A stretch of 64,000 bases of DNA from Macrococcus sp. 19Msa1099 (GTDB lineage: Bacteria; Bacillota; Bacilli; Staphylococcales; Staphylococcaceae), in assembly GCA_019357535.2 (NCBI GenBank), contig CP079955.1:1116001-1180000 (forward strand), written 5' to 3'. Numbering within the stretch: the stretch's first letter is position 1; every line of letters starts with the position of its first letter. Below, piece after piece: positions 48,127 to 57,203 of the stretch. The position numbers were made by a program, and so were the translations under genes. Under the pieces are notes generated by a model. It had not been told where the DNA came from. It ran no database searches and saw only the letters and a list, made by a program, of their open reading frames with translations.

Positions 48127-48579
48127 TTATAACATGTTAAAAATACGTTCCGTAACCTGCGCTGCAGCAGATTTATCTCTACATATCAATAAGCATGTGT
48201 CATCTCCACAAATTGTACCGATTACTTCATCCCATTCAAGCTGATCAATGATGGCTCCAATGGATTGTGCATTACCTGGTAATGTCTTTAAGACGAGTAA
48301 GTTCTCCGTACCATCTAGTTTTACAAAAGAATCCATCAAATATCGTCCGAGTTTATCAATCGGGTGATACTTGCGATCTCTTGGTAGAGAATATACATAT
48401 TGTCCGTCCTTAGTCGGTACTTTAATAAGCTGTAGCTCTTTTATATCTCTCGAAATGGTTGCCTGAGTTACATTTAGGTTGATTTCATTTAATTTTTCTA
48501 CCAGTTCTTCCTGTGTTTCAATATGCTGATTAGAAATGATCTCTCTAATTTTAATTTGTCGCATCGTCTTGTTGGCCAT
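48127..48579 (-). CDS. argR: arginine repressor ArgR/AhrC
   Basis: Arginine-dependent hexameric regulator of arginine synthesis and catabolism. The 150 residues have an N-terminal winged helix ([21 protein letters not shown], cut at 10-30, then [12 protein letters not shown] near 39-50) and the C-terminal arginine-binding [14 protein letters not shown] (near 122-135). An exact ARG-box match lies 14 bases before the start, which suggests autoregulation. The tlyA-argR-recN order is conserved in Bacilli. Confidence 0.95.
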   Translation of the reverse strand: MANKTMRQIKIREIISNQHIETQEELVEKLNEINLNVTQATISRDIKELQLIKVPTKDGQYVYSLPRDRKYHPIDKLGRYLMDSFVKLDGTENLLVLKTLPGNAQSIGAIIDQLEWDEVIGTICGDDTCLLICRDKSAAAQVTERIFNML

Positions 48580-48593
48580 TGCGCACCTCCATG

Positions 48594-48607
48594 TGCATAT
48601 TTATACA
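48594..48607. promoter_or_regulatory. ARG box at argR
   Basis: TGCATATTTATACA, read on the minus strand as TGTATAAATATGCA, matches TGNATWWWWATNCA at all 14 positions. It lies just downstream of a TATAAT and 14 bases before the argR ATG. Confidence 0.7.
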
Positions 48608-48639
48608 TTATATTCTATCATAGACATGTATCATTGTAT

Positions 48640-48670
48640 ATGAAAAAAACCACTGACCTAACAGTGGTTT
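48640..48670 (-). terminator. tlyA terminator
   Basis: Stem AAACCACTG/CAGTGGTTT with a six-base loop, followed on the minus strand by TTTTC. It contains the tlyA stop codon and separates tlyA from argR. Confidence 0.85.
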
Positions 48671-49494
48671 AAAGTATCAAAAGCTTCATTTATGATGGAT
48701 ATAATATCAGTATCCTTAAAAATTTGCTGTCTATTATGTGAATGATTATCCATCATACTCTTCTCAAATTTAAGATGCAATAAATATTCAATATTCCCTT
48801 TAGTCCCCGAGATTGGAGAATACGTAAGGTTTTGAGGGCGCAGATTATAATCAGTTGCATAATTCAATACTTTTTGGATTACATTTATATGTGTATCCTT
48901 CGACTTGACGATACCTTTATCAACCTGTTCTTTATGGGCTTCAAACTGTGGTTTGATCAGCGCAATTATATCACTGCCATCTTTAATAACTTCGACAAGT
49001 GTCTTAAATATAAGCGACAGAGAGATAAAGCTGACATCAATGCTTACAAAGTCAGGAATAGGATCAAATAAATCACGCGAAACATATCTAAAGTTTGTCT
49101 GTTCCATTACTGTGACTTTCGGATGAATACGAAGACGGTAATCCAGCTGGTTTGTTCCGACATCGAGCGCATATACATGTTTTGCACCATTTTGAAGTGC
49201 ACAGTCCGTGAAACCTCCTGTAGAGGATCCTATATCGAGATGAACGCGATCATTTATATCGAGATCAAATTGCTGTAGTGCTTTCTCTAATTTCAGTCCG
49301 CCTCTACTTACATATTTTTTTCGTTGATCCTTAACTCGTATTCTTATCTTTAGCGGATCAATCTTTTCACCAGCAGTATCAATACGTATATTATCATCAA
49401 AAACGAGTCCTGCCATTATTGCACGCATTGCAGCATCCTTCGTCTGATAATAATCTTGAGCTACAAGATATTCATCTATCCTAACTTTCTTCAT
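48658..49494 (-). CDS. TlyA-family rRNA 2'-O-methyltransferase (YqxC)
   Basis: A 278-residue protein with an N-terminal S4 RNA-binding domain (about 1-60; [21 protein letters not shown] is typical) and an FtsJ-like methyltransferase domain with the SAM motif [20 protein letters not shown] (near 84-103) and the ALIKPQFEA segment (near 184-192). The family is often annotated hemolysin, but the known activity is rRNA methylation. It overlaps the dxs 3' end by 14 bases. Confidence 0.9.
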   Translation of the reverse strand: MKKVRIDEYLVAQDYYQTKDAAMRAIMAGLVFDDNIRIDTAGEKIDPLKIRIRVKDQRKKYVSRGGLKLEKALQQFDLDINDRVHLDIGSSTGGFTDCALQNGAKHVYALDVGTNQLDYRLRIHPKVTVMEQTNFRYVSRDLFDPIPDFVSIDVSFISLSLIFKTLVEVIKDGSDIIALIKPQFEAHKEQVDKGIVKSKDTHINVIQKVLNYATDYNLRPQNLTYSPISGTKGNIEYLLHLKFEKSMMDNHSHNRQQIFKDTDIISIINEAFDTLNHC

Positions 49495-51364
49495 GTAATA
49501 TCGCCAACTGCTTTATTTCATGGATAAGATTTGCTTTATTAATACCAATATCGTCAAGCAGCATAGAAACATCCCCATGCTCTATATACTCATCGTCGAT
49601 TCCAATACGTGTTACGTGGACATTCAAGTGTAAATCAGAATAATAATTGCTAACAGCTGCTCCAAAACCACCACTTAACATTGCTTCTTCTACCGTCAAT
49701 ACAGGGATATTACGTTTAGCAGCGGCATCTAGATACTGGTAATCTAAAGGCTTAATGAAACGTGCATTTACAACTTCAATGCTGACTCCTTCTTTTAGAA
49801 GCTCTTCTCTGACTGCTTCAATGAGCTTTAATGTCGGACCGAAACTTAATACGATTACATCAGTGCCTTCATGAAGCACTTCCCAGTTGCCTCGCACGAT
49901 ACTTTTTGGTGTTGTATCTACTTTCACACCATATCCATTACCACGGGGATAACGAATCGCTATAGGGCCCTCATATTCATAAAATGCATTATGTAAGAGA
50001 TGATACGCTTCATTTTCATCCTTCGGCATCATAACAGTCATATTCGGCATATGCGTCAAGAAAGAGATATCGAAGACACCTTGATGTGTCTCCCCGTCCG
50101 CACCTACAAGTCCAGAGCGGTCGATACCAAAAACTACATGTAAGTTCTGTCTATCCACGTCATGCAGCATTTGATCATATGCCCGTTGTAAAAATGTCGA
50201 ATAAATCGCAACGTAAGGTTTCATACCGTTAGCAGCCATTCCTGCCGCCATTGTAACCGCATGTTGTTCTGCTATCCCTACATCAAAAAACTGTTGCGGA
50301 AGTTCTTTTTGAAACTTCGTGAGCTTACTTCCGACAGGCATCGCAGGCGTAATGGCTGCGATCGTCTTGTCTCTTTCTGCAAATGACTGCACAGTATCAC
50401 TAAAAAACTGACTCCAAGAAGGGCCTTGTACACTTCCCTTCAAGACCTCACCTGTCTCAAGTTTATATGGACCTAGACCATGCCATGTGCCGATCTTATC
50501 ATTTTCTGCCGGATGATAGCCTTTCCCTTTTTTCGTAATGACGTGAACTATTACTGGGCCATCAATGCGTTTTGAAGTCAGTAATGCTTCCTCAAGCTCC
50601 TTATAGTTATGACCATCTACCGGTCCAATATATTTAATACCTAACTCTTCAAAAAAGATACCGTTGACGACAAGATATTTTAAACTGTCTTTCACACGAT
50701 CTGCCGAATCTCTAAGCTTATGTCCTCCTGGAAGTTTGCTCAAGAAGAGATCAATATCACTTTTAGCACGATTATAGTTCGAGTTCGTTCTTAATCTTCC
50801 GAACATATTATGCATTGCCCCGACATTCGGCGCGATACTCATTTCGTTATCATTTAAAATGATTGTCATATTCGTTTTATCATGACCAATATGATTTAAT
50901 GCTTCTAAGGCCATTCCACCTGTTAACGCTCCATCTCCAATGATGGGCACTACTTCATAATGCTGCTGCTGAATATCACGCGCTTTCGCCATTCCCATCG
51001 CTGCTGATAAAGAAGTAGAACTATGCCCTGCTTCCCATACATCATGTTTACTTTCATTCAGCTTTGGAAACCCGCTTAATCCTTTATATTGACGTAATGT
51101 ATCGAACTGCTCTGCTCGACCTGTCAAAATCTTATGGATATATGCCTGATGGCCGACATCAAATATCAATTTATCTTCTGGACTATTAAATACTTTATGG
51201 AGTGCGATCGTCAGTTCAACGACCCCTAGATTTGCACCAATATGTCCACCTGTAACTGCACACTTTTCTATTAGAAAGGTTCTTATGTCCTGACTCAATC
51301 CATCTAATTCTTCATATGATAAATCCTTTAAAAAGGAAGGATCTTTAATCTTTGTAACGTCCAT
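49481..51364 (-). CDS. dxs: 1-deoxy-D-xylulose-5-phosphate synthase
   Basis: First committed step of the MEP isoprenoid pathway, joining pyruvate and glyceraldehyde-3-phosphate with thiamine diphosphate. The 627 residues contain [16 protein letters not shown] (near 68-83), the thiamine motif [15 protein letters not shown] (near 142-156) and [15 protein letters not shown] (near 416-430). Length and motifs are intact. The Staphylococcus aureus group relies on mevalonate instead, so the gene is a lineage marker. It also supplies thiamine and pyridoxal precursors. TGTAGGTGGGG precedes the ATG. Confidence 0.97.
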   Translation of the reverse strand: MDVTKIKDPSFLKDLSYEELDGLSQDIRTFLIEKCAVTGGHIGANLGVVELTIALHKVFNSPEDKLIFDVGHQAYIHKILTGRAEQFDTLRQYKGLSGFPKLNESKHDVWEAGHSSTSLSAAMGMAKARDIQQQHYEVVPIIGDGALTGGMALEALNHIGHDKTNMTIILNDNEMSIAPNVGAMHNMFGRLRTNSNYNRAKSDIDLFLSKLPGGHKLRDSADRVKDSLKYLVVNGIFFEELGIKYIGPVDGHNYKELEEALLTSKRIDGPVIVHVITKKGKGYHPAENDKIGTWHGLGPYKLETGEVLKGSVQGPSWSQFFSDTVQSFAERDKTIAAITPAMPVGSKLTKFQKELPQQFFDVGIAEQHAVTMAAGMAANGMKPYVAIYSTFLQRAYDQMLHDVDRQNLHVVFGIDRSGLVGADGETHQGVFDISFLTHMPNMTVMMPKDENEAYHLLHNAFYEYEGPIAIRYPRGNGYGVKVDTTPKSIVRGNWEVLHEGTDVIVLSFGPTLKLIEAVREELLKEGVSIEVVNARFIKPLDYQYLDAAAKRNIPVLTVEEAMLSGGFGAAVSNYYSDLHLNVHVTRIGIDDEYIEHGDVSMLLDDIGINKANLIHEIKQLAILHEES

Positions 51365-51401
51365 TACTTCCCCACCTACAGTCTATACTTTAGTAATCCC
51401 T

Positions 51402-51410
51402 ATTATAACA
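51402..51410 (-). promoter_or_regulatory. extended -10 promoter of dxs
   Basis: TGTTATAAT on the minus strand fits TG-N-TATAAT. The -35 region is poor. It lies between the ispA terminator and the dxs start. Confidence 0.5.
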
Positions 51411-51428
51411 CTCTTTTGTAAGTCATGA

Positions 51429-51455
51429 AAAATAAAAAAAGCCTTCACAGGCTTT
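51429..51455 (-). terminator. ispA terminator
   Basis: Stem AAAGCCT/AGGCTTT with a four-base loop and TTTTATTTTT after it on the minus strand, directly after the ispA stop codon. Confidence 0.9.
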
Positions 51456-51457
51456 AA

Positions 51458-52312
51458 TTATTTGTTTCTTTCGATAATAAATCTTATAAGTTGTAGCAAG
51501 CCATCATTAACTGGACGTAACGCTTGTACTAGTTTTTCTGTATGTTCAAATTTTTCTTTCAGCAGTGCTTTAGATTGTTCAAGGCCGAGCAATGAAACAT
51601 AAGTACTTTTATCATTTTCGACATCACTGCCTACAGGTTTACCAATCTCTTCAAATGAGCCTTCAACATCTAATATATCATCCTGTATTTGAAACATGAG
51701 CCCCACATTTCTTCCAATTTGGTCTAGAAGCTTCATCTTTTCATCCGAAAGCTTCATGATTATCCCTGCTGCAACGAATGCCGCTCTAATCAGCTCACCT
51801 GTCTTATAACTATGTACTCGTTCCATCTGATTGAGTCCGAGTGCCTGATGTTCGCCTTCCATATCAAGCATTTGTCCGTAAACCATTCCTTTAGAGCCAG
51901 CAGCTTCACTTAACAGACTTATAAGCGGCAGCTTGATATCTGCATCAAACTTACTTTCTGTAATCATACGAAAGCCGTCTGTCAATAATGCGTCCCCGGC
52001 TAATATTGCTGTTGCTTCATCAAAATGCTTATGATTTGTTAATTTACCTCGTCTATAATCATCATTATCCATGGCAGGTAAATCATCATGGATAAGCGAA
52101 TACGTGTGGATCATCTCTAAAGCCACACCAAAAGATAGACCGTCAATAGCATTACCACCCAAACTATCTATAGTCGTCAAGACAAATAATGGGCGTATCC
52201 TCTTGCCACCAGCACTTAATGAATAGTGCATGGAGTCAAATAACCGGTTGTCCTTTGAGTTATATAACCCTGCAATCACATCTTCAATATTTTGGAGAAA
52301 CTGTTTATTCAT
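51458..52312 (-). CDS. ispA: farnesyl diphosphate synthase
   Basis: Makes geranyl and farnesyl diphosphate, the primers for undecaprenyl and heptaprenyl chains. The 284 residues have the first aspartate-rich motif HDDLPAMDNDDYRRG (near 78-92) and the second, QIQDDILD (near 212-219), plus GGKRIRP near 36-42. The ATG (MNKQFLQN) follows GAGGAAAATCCAG and overlaps the xseB stop by eight bases. It is the last gene of nusB-xseA-xseB-ispA. Confidence 0.95.
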   Translation of the reverse strand: MNKQFLQNIEDVIAGLYNSKDNRLFDSMHYSLSAGGKRIRPLFVLTTIDSLGGNAIDGLSFGVALEMIHTYSLIHDDLPAMDNDDYRRGKLTNHKHFDEATAILAGDALLTDGFRMITESKFDADIKLPLISLLSEAAGSKGMVYGQMLDMEGEHQALGLNQMERVHSYKTGELIRAAFVAAGIIMKLSDEKMKLLDQIGRNVGLMFQIQDDILDVEGSFEEIGKPVGSDVENDKSTYVSLLGLEQSKALLKEKFEHTEKLVQALRPVNDGLLQLIRFIIERNK

Positions 52313-52505
52313 CTGGATTTTCCTCAGCACTATTCAGCTTGGTAAGCTTCGCTTCTGCTTCAGCAAGCTTCATTTGGCAGGCTTGAGATAATTTTACACC
52401 TTGTTCATACAGTTCTATAGATTTTTCTAGACTCACCTGTTCATCGTCAAGCGCTTTAACGATTGATTCCAGCTGCTGCATCATTTCTTCAAATGTCTTA
52501 GCCAT
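52305..52505 (-). CDS. xseB: exodeoxyribonuclease VII small subunit
   Basis: Sixty-six residues, all helical, with the family segment FEEMMQQLESIVKALDDEQVSLEKSIELYEQGVKL (cut at 5-39). It assembles in several copies with XseA. The ATG of MAKTFEE follows AGAGGTGAT. The frame opens three codons earlier without a ribosome site. It lies 12 bases after xseA and overlaps ispA. Confidence 0.95.
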   Translation of the reverse strand: MAKTFEEMMQQLESIVKALDDEQVSLEKSIELYEQGVKLSQACQMKLAEAEAKLTKLNSAEENPDE

Positions 52506-52517
52506 GATAATCACCTC

Positions 52518-53846
52518 TTATTTATTAATATGCATCACTTCTGCCTTAATTTCCCCATCATTAAGCTGTATATGTACATAATCATGTTCATTCACATCAT
52601 CTACAGATTTAATAATCTTATCCTCACTTCGCACAATCGCATAGCCTCGTAATAAAGTCTCTGCTGGACTTAAAGATGACAGTAAAGCGATATGGTGTTT
52701 GAGCTGCTGATGATAGTTTGACAGCTTATATGATAGCATTCGATTCATAACATTCTGCATCGAATGAATCTGCTCATATTGATACTTTAATTTCGTATTC
52801 AACTTCTGCGCATCAATTTTATTCGAAATGAAATGAAAATTCATCTTATTCTGATTGATCAAATTAAATGATGCATGCTTCATTCTCTGCTCAAACTCAT
52901 CTAGTTTCTGCATCTTTTGTTCGATCAGCATATATGGATTTTTAAAGATATAATATGAAGAAAGATAATTTAATCGTTCATTATTATGCTTTAGTCTTTG
53001 GTTCATTGCGCGCAGCATCGTGATATCTACTTGCTTTAACCCGACGAGCAGCTCTTTGCTATCTGGTGTTGCCATTACGGCTGCTGCAGTCGGAGTAGGG
53101 GCTCTGTGATCCGCCACTAAGTCACTGAGTGTAGTGTCCGTTTCATGCCCCACCGCAGAAATGACCGGTGTATTACATGCATATATCGCTTCGACGACAA
53201 CTTCTTCGTTGAACGCCCACAAATCCTCAATAGAACCCCCACCACGTCCCACGATAATAACATCGGCACCTAACTGATCAGCTGCATTTAAATTATTGAC
53301 GATATCATCTTTTGCTGCTTCACCTTGAACGATTGTTGAAATATACGTAACTTCCGCTAAAGGATAGCGTCTGGATAACGTCGTTCTAATATCTTGTACA
53401 GCAGCTCCAGTACTCGCTGTAAGCACCGCGATATGTTCAGGATATTTTGGTAGTTGTTTCTTATTTTCTACATTAAAATAACCTTTTTCGAAATACTTTT
53501 TCTTCAAAGCTTCTAGTCGTTCATATAATATACCAATACCATCTAATCGAATATCTTTGGCATAAAGTTGATAGCTCCCTCTACTTTCGTATACACTGAT
53601 ACGTCCCGTAATAAGAACACTGTCTCCTTCTTTTGGAGAGAAAGTAAGCTGTGCTGCATCACGCTTAAACATCATACAGCTAATAACACCGTCATTATCT
53701 TTTAATGCAAAATAAAGATGGCCACTTGAATGACGCTTAAAATTTGACAGTTCACCCTTAATATAGACATTGGTTAAATAAGGATCTTTATCAAACTTCG
53801 TTTTAATATATCTCGTTAATGCACTTACACTTAGATACTTCTCCAT
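52518..53846 (-). CDS. xseA: exodeoxyribonuclease VII large subunit
   Basis: Single-strand-specific exonuclease subunit. The 442 residues have an N-terminal OB-fold (about 1-100; YLSVSALTRYIK start), then the catalytic core with VGRGGGSIEDLWAFNEE (near 198-214) and SAVGHETDTTLSDLVADHRAPTPTAA (cut at 230-255), and a coiled-coil tail. I choose the ATG giving MEKYLSVSAL by family similarity. A GTG three codons upstream overlaps the nusB stop (TAGTG) and could also be used, because the ribosome site AAGG fits it. Confidence 0.93.
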   Translation of the reverse strand: MEKYLSVSALTRYIKTKFDKDPYLTNVYIKGELSNFKRHSSGHLYFALKDNDGVISCMMFKRDAAQLTFSPKEGDSVLITGRISVYESRGSYQLYAKDIRLDGIGILYERLEALKKKYFEKGYFNVENKKQLPKYPEHIAVLTASTGAAVQDIRTTLSRRYPLAEVTYISTIVQGEAAKDDIVNNLNAADQLGADVIIVGRGGGSIEDLWAFNEEVVVEAIYACNTPVISAVGHETDTTLSDLVADHRAPTPTAAAVMATPDSKELLVGLKQVDITMLRAMNQRLKHNNERLNYLSSYYIFKNPYMLIEQKMQKLDEFEQRMKHASFNLINQNKMNFHFISNKIDAQKLNTKLKYQYEQIHSMQNVMNRMLSYKLSNYHQQLKHHIALLSSLSPAETLLRGYAIVRSEDKIIKSVDDVNEHDYVHIQLNDGEIKAEVMHINK

Positions 53847-53854
53847 AATTATCA

Positions 53855-54247
53855 CTACGCCTTATTTTTAATAATTTCACTCAAAACTCCGTTGATAAAC
53901 TTATAGCTTTCATCGTCGCTAAATTTCTTCGCTAAGTTCACTGCTTCGTTGACAATTACTTTTTCTGGTGCATCTGTATACAGTAATTCAAATGCGCTTA
54001 GTCTCAATATAATACGGTCAATTTTATTGAGGCGCTCTAATGCCCATGACTTCAGGTGTGGCGTAATCTTGTCATCCAGTTCATTTTGTTTTGAACTGAC
54101 ACCACGAACTAATTCATCAGCAAATACATCTCTGTTTGGAGGTTCCACGATAAAACGTGTTGCATCTTCCACTGATATTTCGTGCGCTTCATTTTCTATC
54201 TGAAATAATATTTGTATCGCATGTTCTCTAGATTCTGTTCTCGACAT
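53855..54247 (-). CDS. nusB: transcription antitermination factor NusB
   Basis: RNA-binding all-helical factor for rRNA antitermination. The 130 residues include ESREHAIQILFQIE (near 5-18), DRIILRLSAFELLY (near 77-90) and VIVNEAVNLAKKFSDDESYKFINGVL (cut at 97-122). GAAGGAGAAA precedes the ATG. A terminator hairpin lies between the yqhY gene and this start. xseA follows directly, without the folD gene that separates them in Bacillus. Confidence 0.95.
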   Translation of the reverse strand: MSRTESREHAIQILFQIENEAHEISVEDATRFIVEPPNRDVFADELVRGVSSKQNELDDKITPHLKSWALERLNKIDRIILRLSAFELLYTDAPEKVIVNEAVNLAKKFSDDESYKFINGVLSEIIKNKA

Positions 54248-54262
54248 AAAGTTTCTCCTTCA

Positions 54263-54286
54263 ATCAAAAAGGGATGCAAGCATCCC
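54263..54286 (-). terminator. hairpin between yqhY and nusB
   Basis: Stem GGGATGC/GCATCCC with a two-base loop, followed on the minus strand by TTTTTGATTG. It ends 16 bases before the nusB start, leaving no room for a separate promoter. It could be a partial terminator or attenuator for nusB-xseA-xseB-ispA. Confidence 0.8.
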
Positions 54287-54289
54287 TGA

Positions 54290-54637
54290 TTAATTCTCTT
54301 TAAATTTAACATTTACAATATGGATATTTATTTGTGACGGCTCAATCGCAGTCATATTTCCTAGTGCATTCTTGATTGCTTTTTGTACAAGTGTAGCAGT
54401 CTTTGCAATCTTTGTACCATAGTCAAATGCGCAGTACGCATCTAGAACTATCGTGTCATCTTTCGTATCAACTTGTACACCACGTTGATTTTTAACACCA
54501 AGCTTTTCTAAAGATTTACTTTTTTGTACAAGTGACACACCTTTCACTTCTGAAACTGCAATTGAGGCAATGAGTTCAATAACACTTGGTGCAATTTCAA
54601 CTGTCCCAAGATTACCTTTTTTATTTGTTTCGATCAT
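54290..54637 (-). CDS. yqhY: Asp23/Gls24 family protein YqhY
   Basis: A 115-residue Asp23/Gls24-domain protein (GTVEIAPSVIELIASIAVSEVKGV near 11-34). The family includes membrane-associated envelope stress proteins. In Bacillus yqhY lies between accC and nusB, as here, and has been linked to fatty-acid synthesis balance. CAGGAGG precedes the ATG. It is separated from accC by an accC terminator, so it likely has its own promoter in the 85-base gap. Confidence 0.88.
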   Translation of the reverse strand: MIETNKKGNLGTVEIAPSVIELIASIAVSEVKGVSLVQKSKSLEKLGVKNQRGVQVDTKDDTIVLDAYCAFDYGTKIAKTATLVQKAIKNALGNMTAIEPSQINIHIVNVKFKEN

Positions 54638-54697
54638 GACATAACCTCCTGTCTATAACAATAACTATACCATGAATTTATTATAAAATAAAAACAG

Positions 54698-54724
54698 AAA
54701 TTAAAAAACGCTAAACGCGTTTTT
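54698..54724 (-). terminator. accC terminator
   Basis: Arms AAAAACGC/GCGTTTTT with a five-base loop, continuing as TTAATTTC on the minus strand. It overlaps the accC stop codon. Confidence 0.75.
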
Positions 54725-56072
54725 AATCTGACAATATATTGTTGTCTTCAAGAAATTTAGTGTTGTAGTCATTTGAACGAAATGTTTCATTCTGAATTAA
54801 TGCCATATGGAATGGAATCGTTGTATCTATACCTAATATAATAAATTCTGAGAGCGCTCGATACGCTGAGTTTAGTGCAGTTTCTCGGTCTTTATCATGA
54901 ACGATAAGCTTGGCAACCATCGAATCATAAAAAGGTGGAATGCTGTAGTTTGTGTAACATGCCGAATCTACTCTGACACCATAACCCCCAGGAGCAATAT
55001 ACTGGGTAATTAACCCTGGAGAAGGCATAAAATTATGATATGGATTTTCTGCGTTGATTCTAAATTCAATCGCATGACCGTTAACCTTTATCTCTTCTTG
55101 TGTCATCGTAAGTTTTTCACCACTCGCAATTTTTATCTGCCATCTAACAAGATCTGTCGCTGTCACCATTTCTGTAACTGGATGCTCAACTTGAATACGC
55201 GTGTTCATCTCCATGAAATAAAATTGCTTCGTATCTATATCATATATAAATTCAACAGTTCCGGCACCTTCATAGTTAACAGCTTTAGCTGCATTAATTG
55301 CTGCCTGACCCATCGCATATCGCGTAGCTTCATCAATATATGGCGAAGGACTTTCTTCGACGAGTTTCTGCATACGACGCTGTATCGTACAGTCACGTTC
55401 CCCGAAATGCAGTGTATTACCATATTGATCCGCAAGAACTTGAATTTCTACATGACGGAAATTTTCTATAAACTTTTCTAAGTATAAGCCTTTATTTCCG
55501 AATGCAGTTTCTGCCTCCTGTTCTGTCATACGATAGCCATCTCTTAACTCTTGCTCATTCCTGGCAACACGTATGCCTTTGCCACCACCGCCAGCAGTCG
55601 CTTTAATTATGACCGGATAACTCATGGTTTCAGCAAGTTTTAGCGCACTTTCAACATCTTCCAGTAACCCATCGCTCCCAGGCACCACTGGAACACCAGC
55701 TTTTATCATCTCTTTTTTAGCAACGTCTTTAATTCCCATCTTACTGATTGATTGATGACTTGGGCCGATAAACTTAATTTGGCATGCCTCACACATTTCA
55801 GCAAACCGTGCATTCTCTGCTAGAAATCCATAACCTGGATGAATCCCATCACATCCTGTACTACTCGCAATCATCAGTATGTTCGGGATATTCAAATAAG
55901 AGTCTTTAGACTGTTTCGGACCTACACAATATGCTTCATCAGCAAGCTGTGTATGTAGTGCATCTCTATCAGCTTCTGAATAGATAGCAACGGACTGGAT
56001 TCCTAAATCTTTAAGTGCTCGAATGATACGTACCGCTATCTCTCCTCGATTTGCCACTAATACCTTCTTCAT
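54723..56072 (-). CDS. accC: acetyl-CoA carboxylase, biotin carboxylase subunit
   Basis: ATP-dependent carboxylation of the biotin carried by AccB, the first step of fatty-acid synthesis. The 449 residues contain the N-terminal KVLVANRGEIAVRIIRA (near 3-19), the ATP-grasp loop KATAGGGGKGIRVARN (near 159-174), and the MNTRIQVEHPVTEMV segment (near 287-301). One base separates it from the accB stop, with AAGGTGAAG upstream. The carboxyltransferase subunits are elsewhere. Confidence 0.97.
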   Translation of the reverse strand: MKKVLVANRGEIAVRIIRALKDLGIQSVAIYSEADRDALHTQLADEAYCVGPKQSKDSYLNIPNILMIASSTGCDGIHPGYGFLAENARFAEMCEACQIKFIGPSHQSISKMGIKDVAKKEMIKAGVPVVPGSDGLLEDVESALKLAETMSYPVIIKATAGGGGKGIRVARNEQELRDGYRMTEQEAETAFGNKGLYLEKFIENFRHVEIQVLADQYGNTLHFGERDCTIQRRMQKLVEESPSPYIDEATRYAMGQAAINAAKAVNYEGAGTVEFIYDIDTKQFYFMEMNTRIQVEHPVTEMVTATDLVRWQIKIASGEKLTMTQEEIKVNGHAIEFRINAENPYHNFMPSPGLITQYIAPGGYGVRVDSACYTNYSIPPFYDSMVAKLIVHDKDRETALNSAYRALSEFIILGIDTTIPFHMALIQNETFRSNDYNTKFLEDNNILSD

Positions 56073-56073
56073 A

Positions 56074-56502
56074 TCACTTCACCTTGAAGAGGGGCTGACC
56101 ATATTCTACCAGCTGACCATCTTCAACTAAAATTTCAATGATTTCTCCACTTACTTCAGCTTGAATTTCATTGAACAGTTTCATCGCTTCTAAAATGCAC
56201 ACAATACTATCATTCGTCACCTTATCCCCTACCTTAACATAAGGATCCGCTTCAGGGGATGGAGATTTATAAAATGTTCCAACCATAGGCGCATTAATCG
56301 TAATAGTATCTTCATTATGTTCTTCAGTCGTAGTTATCTCTTTAACTTGAATTTGCTCCTGTGTCAGTTGCTTTACAGGTGCTGCCACCTTTTCTTTTTC
56401 TTTCTTCAATACAACCTTCAATTCTTTATCTTCATAATTAAATTCAGTGATTTCTGATCTATCGACCATATCAATCAGTAATTTTATATGTTCAAGATTC
56501 AT
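56074..56502 (-). CDS. accB: acetyl-CoA carboxylase, biotin carboxyl carrier protein
   Basis: Carries the biotin between carboxylase and carboxyltransferase. The 142 residues have an N-terminal helical part (1-40), a lysine/threonine-rich linker and the biotinyl domain (about 68-142) with the modified lysine in [12 protein letters not shown] (near 106-117). AAGGAG precedes the ATG. A sigma-A promoter carrying a palindrome lies 44 bases or more upstream. It is first in accB-accC. In Bacillus subtilis the spoIIIA operon lies between efp and this gene. Confidence 0.96.
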   Translation of the reverse strand: MNLEHIKLLIDMVDRSEITEFNYEDKELKVVLKKEKEKVAAPVKQLTQEQIQVKEITTTEEHNEDTITINAPMVGTFYKSPSPEADPYVKVGDKVTNDSIVCILEAMKLFNEIQAEVSGEIIEILVEDGQLVEYGQPLFKVK

Positions 56503-56545
56503 AAGATACTCCTTTATACATAGTTTTAAGACTAGCTACTAATCA

Positions 56546-56574
56546 ATTGTAAACTAGTGGTCTGACCAATTCAA
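56546..56574 (-). promoter_or_regulatory. accBC promoter with a FadR-type palindrome in the spacer
   Basis: TTGAAT (56569-56574), a 17-base spacer and TACAAT (56546-56551). The spacer contains TGGTCAGACCA (56558-56568, palindrome of five-base arms around one base), directly beside the -35. It fits TNGTNNNACNA, the general operator of GntR regulators of the FadR subfamily, and the E. coli FadR core TGGTCNGACCA. Promoter well supported, regulator inferred. Confidence 0.6.
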
Positions 56575-56580
56575 CAATAA

Positions 56581-56613
56581 AAATAAAAAAGACATGTATA
56601 AAAACATGTCTTT
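56581..56613 (-). terminator. efp terminator
   Basis: Stem AAAGACATGT/ACATGTCTTT (56588-56597, 56604-56613) with a six-base loop, followed by TTTATTTT on the minus strand. Confidence 0.87.
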
Positions 56614-56621
56614 CATAAAAA

Positions 56622-57179
56622 TTATCCTCGAGATACGTAAGAACCATCTGTTGTGTTGATAATTAATGTATCCCCTTCATTAACAAATAAAGGTACGTTT
56701 AATGTGTATCCAGTTTCAACAGTAGCAGCTTTCGTCGCACCTTGAGCTGTATCACCTTTAATACCAGGTTCAGTCTCAGTAACTTGAAGCGTCACTGTAT
56801 TCGGTAATTCAACACCTAAAGTTTCCCCTTCATACATCTGGATATGAACTTCCATATTTTCTTTCAGGAACTTTAATTCATATTCAATTGTATCCTCAGA
56901 TAATTCAATCTGTTCATATGATTCAGTATCCATAAATACATGCTGATCGCCTGAAGCATATAAATACTGCATGCGTTTGTTGTCAATTTGAGCTTTTCCG
57001 ACTTTTTCTCCTGCACGGAATGTCTTTTCCTGGATTGCACCTGTTCTTAAATTTCTTAGCTTTGAACGTACAAATGCAGCACCTTTTCCCGGTTTAACGT
57101 GCTGGAATTCAATAACACGCCATATACCATTATCTACTTCGATTGTTAAACCTGTCTTAAAATCATTTACTGAAATCAT
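56622..57179 (-). CDS. efp: translation elongation factor P
   Basis: Rescues ribosomes stalled at polyproline stretches. The 185 residues form three beta-barrel domains. The loop [18 protein letters not shown] (near 28-45) carries the lysine that is modified in Bacilli. The C-terminal region with [15 protein letters not shown] is typical. GAGGAGG precedes the ATG. It is 24 bases downstream of the M24 peptidase gene, a usual pairing, and is followed by a terminator. Confidence 0.97.
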
Positions 57180-57203
57180 GAATTTTCCTCCTCAATATAC
57201 CTA

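Noticed and set aside
55035-55481. Open frame of 148 codons on the plus strand
   Set aside because: Lies fully antisense to accC, has no ribosome site and an unlikely composition. It is a shadow of the real gene.
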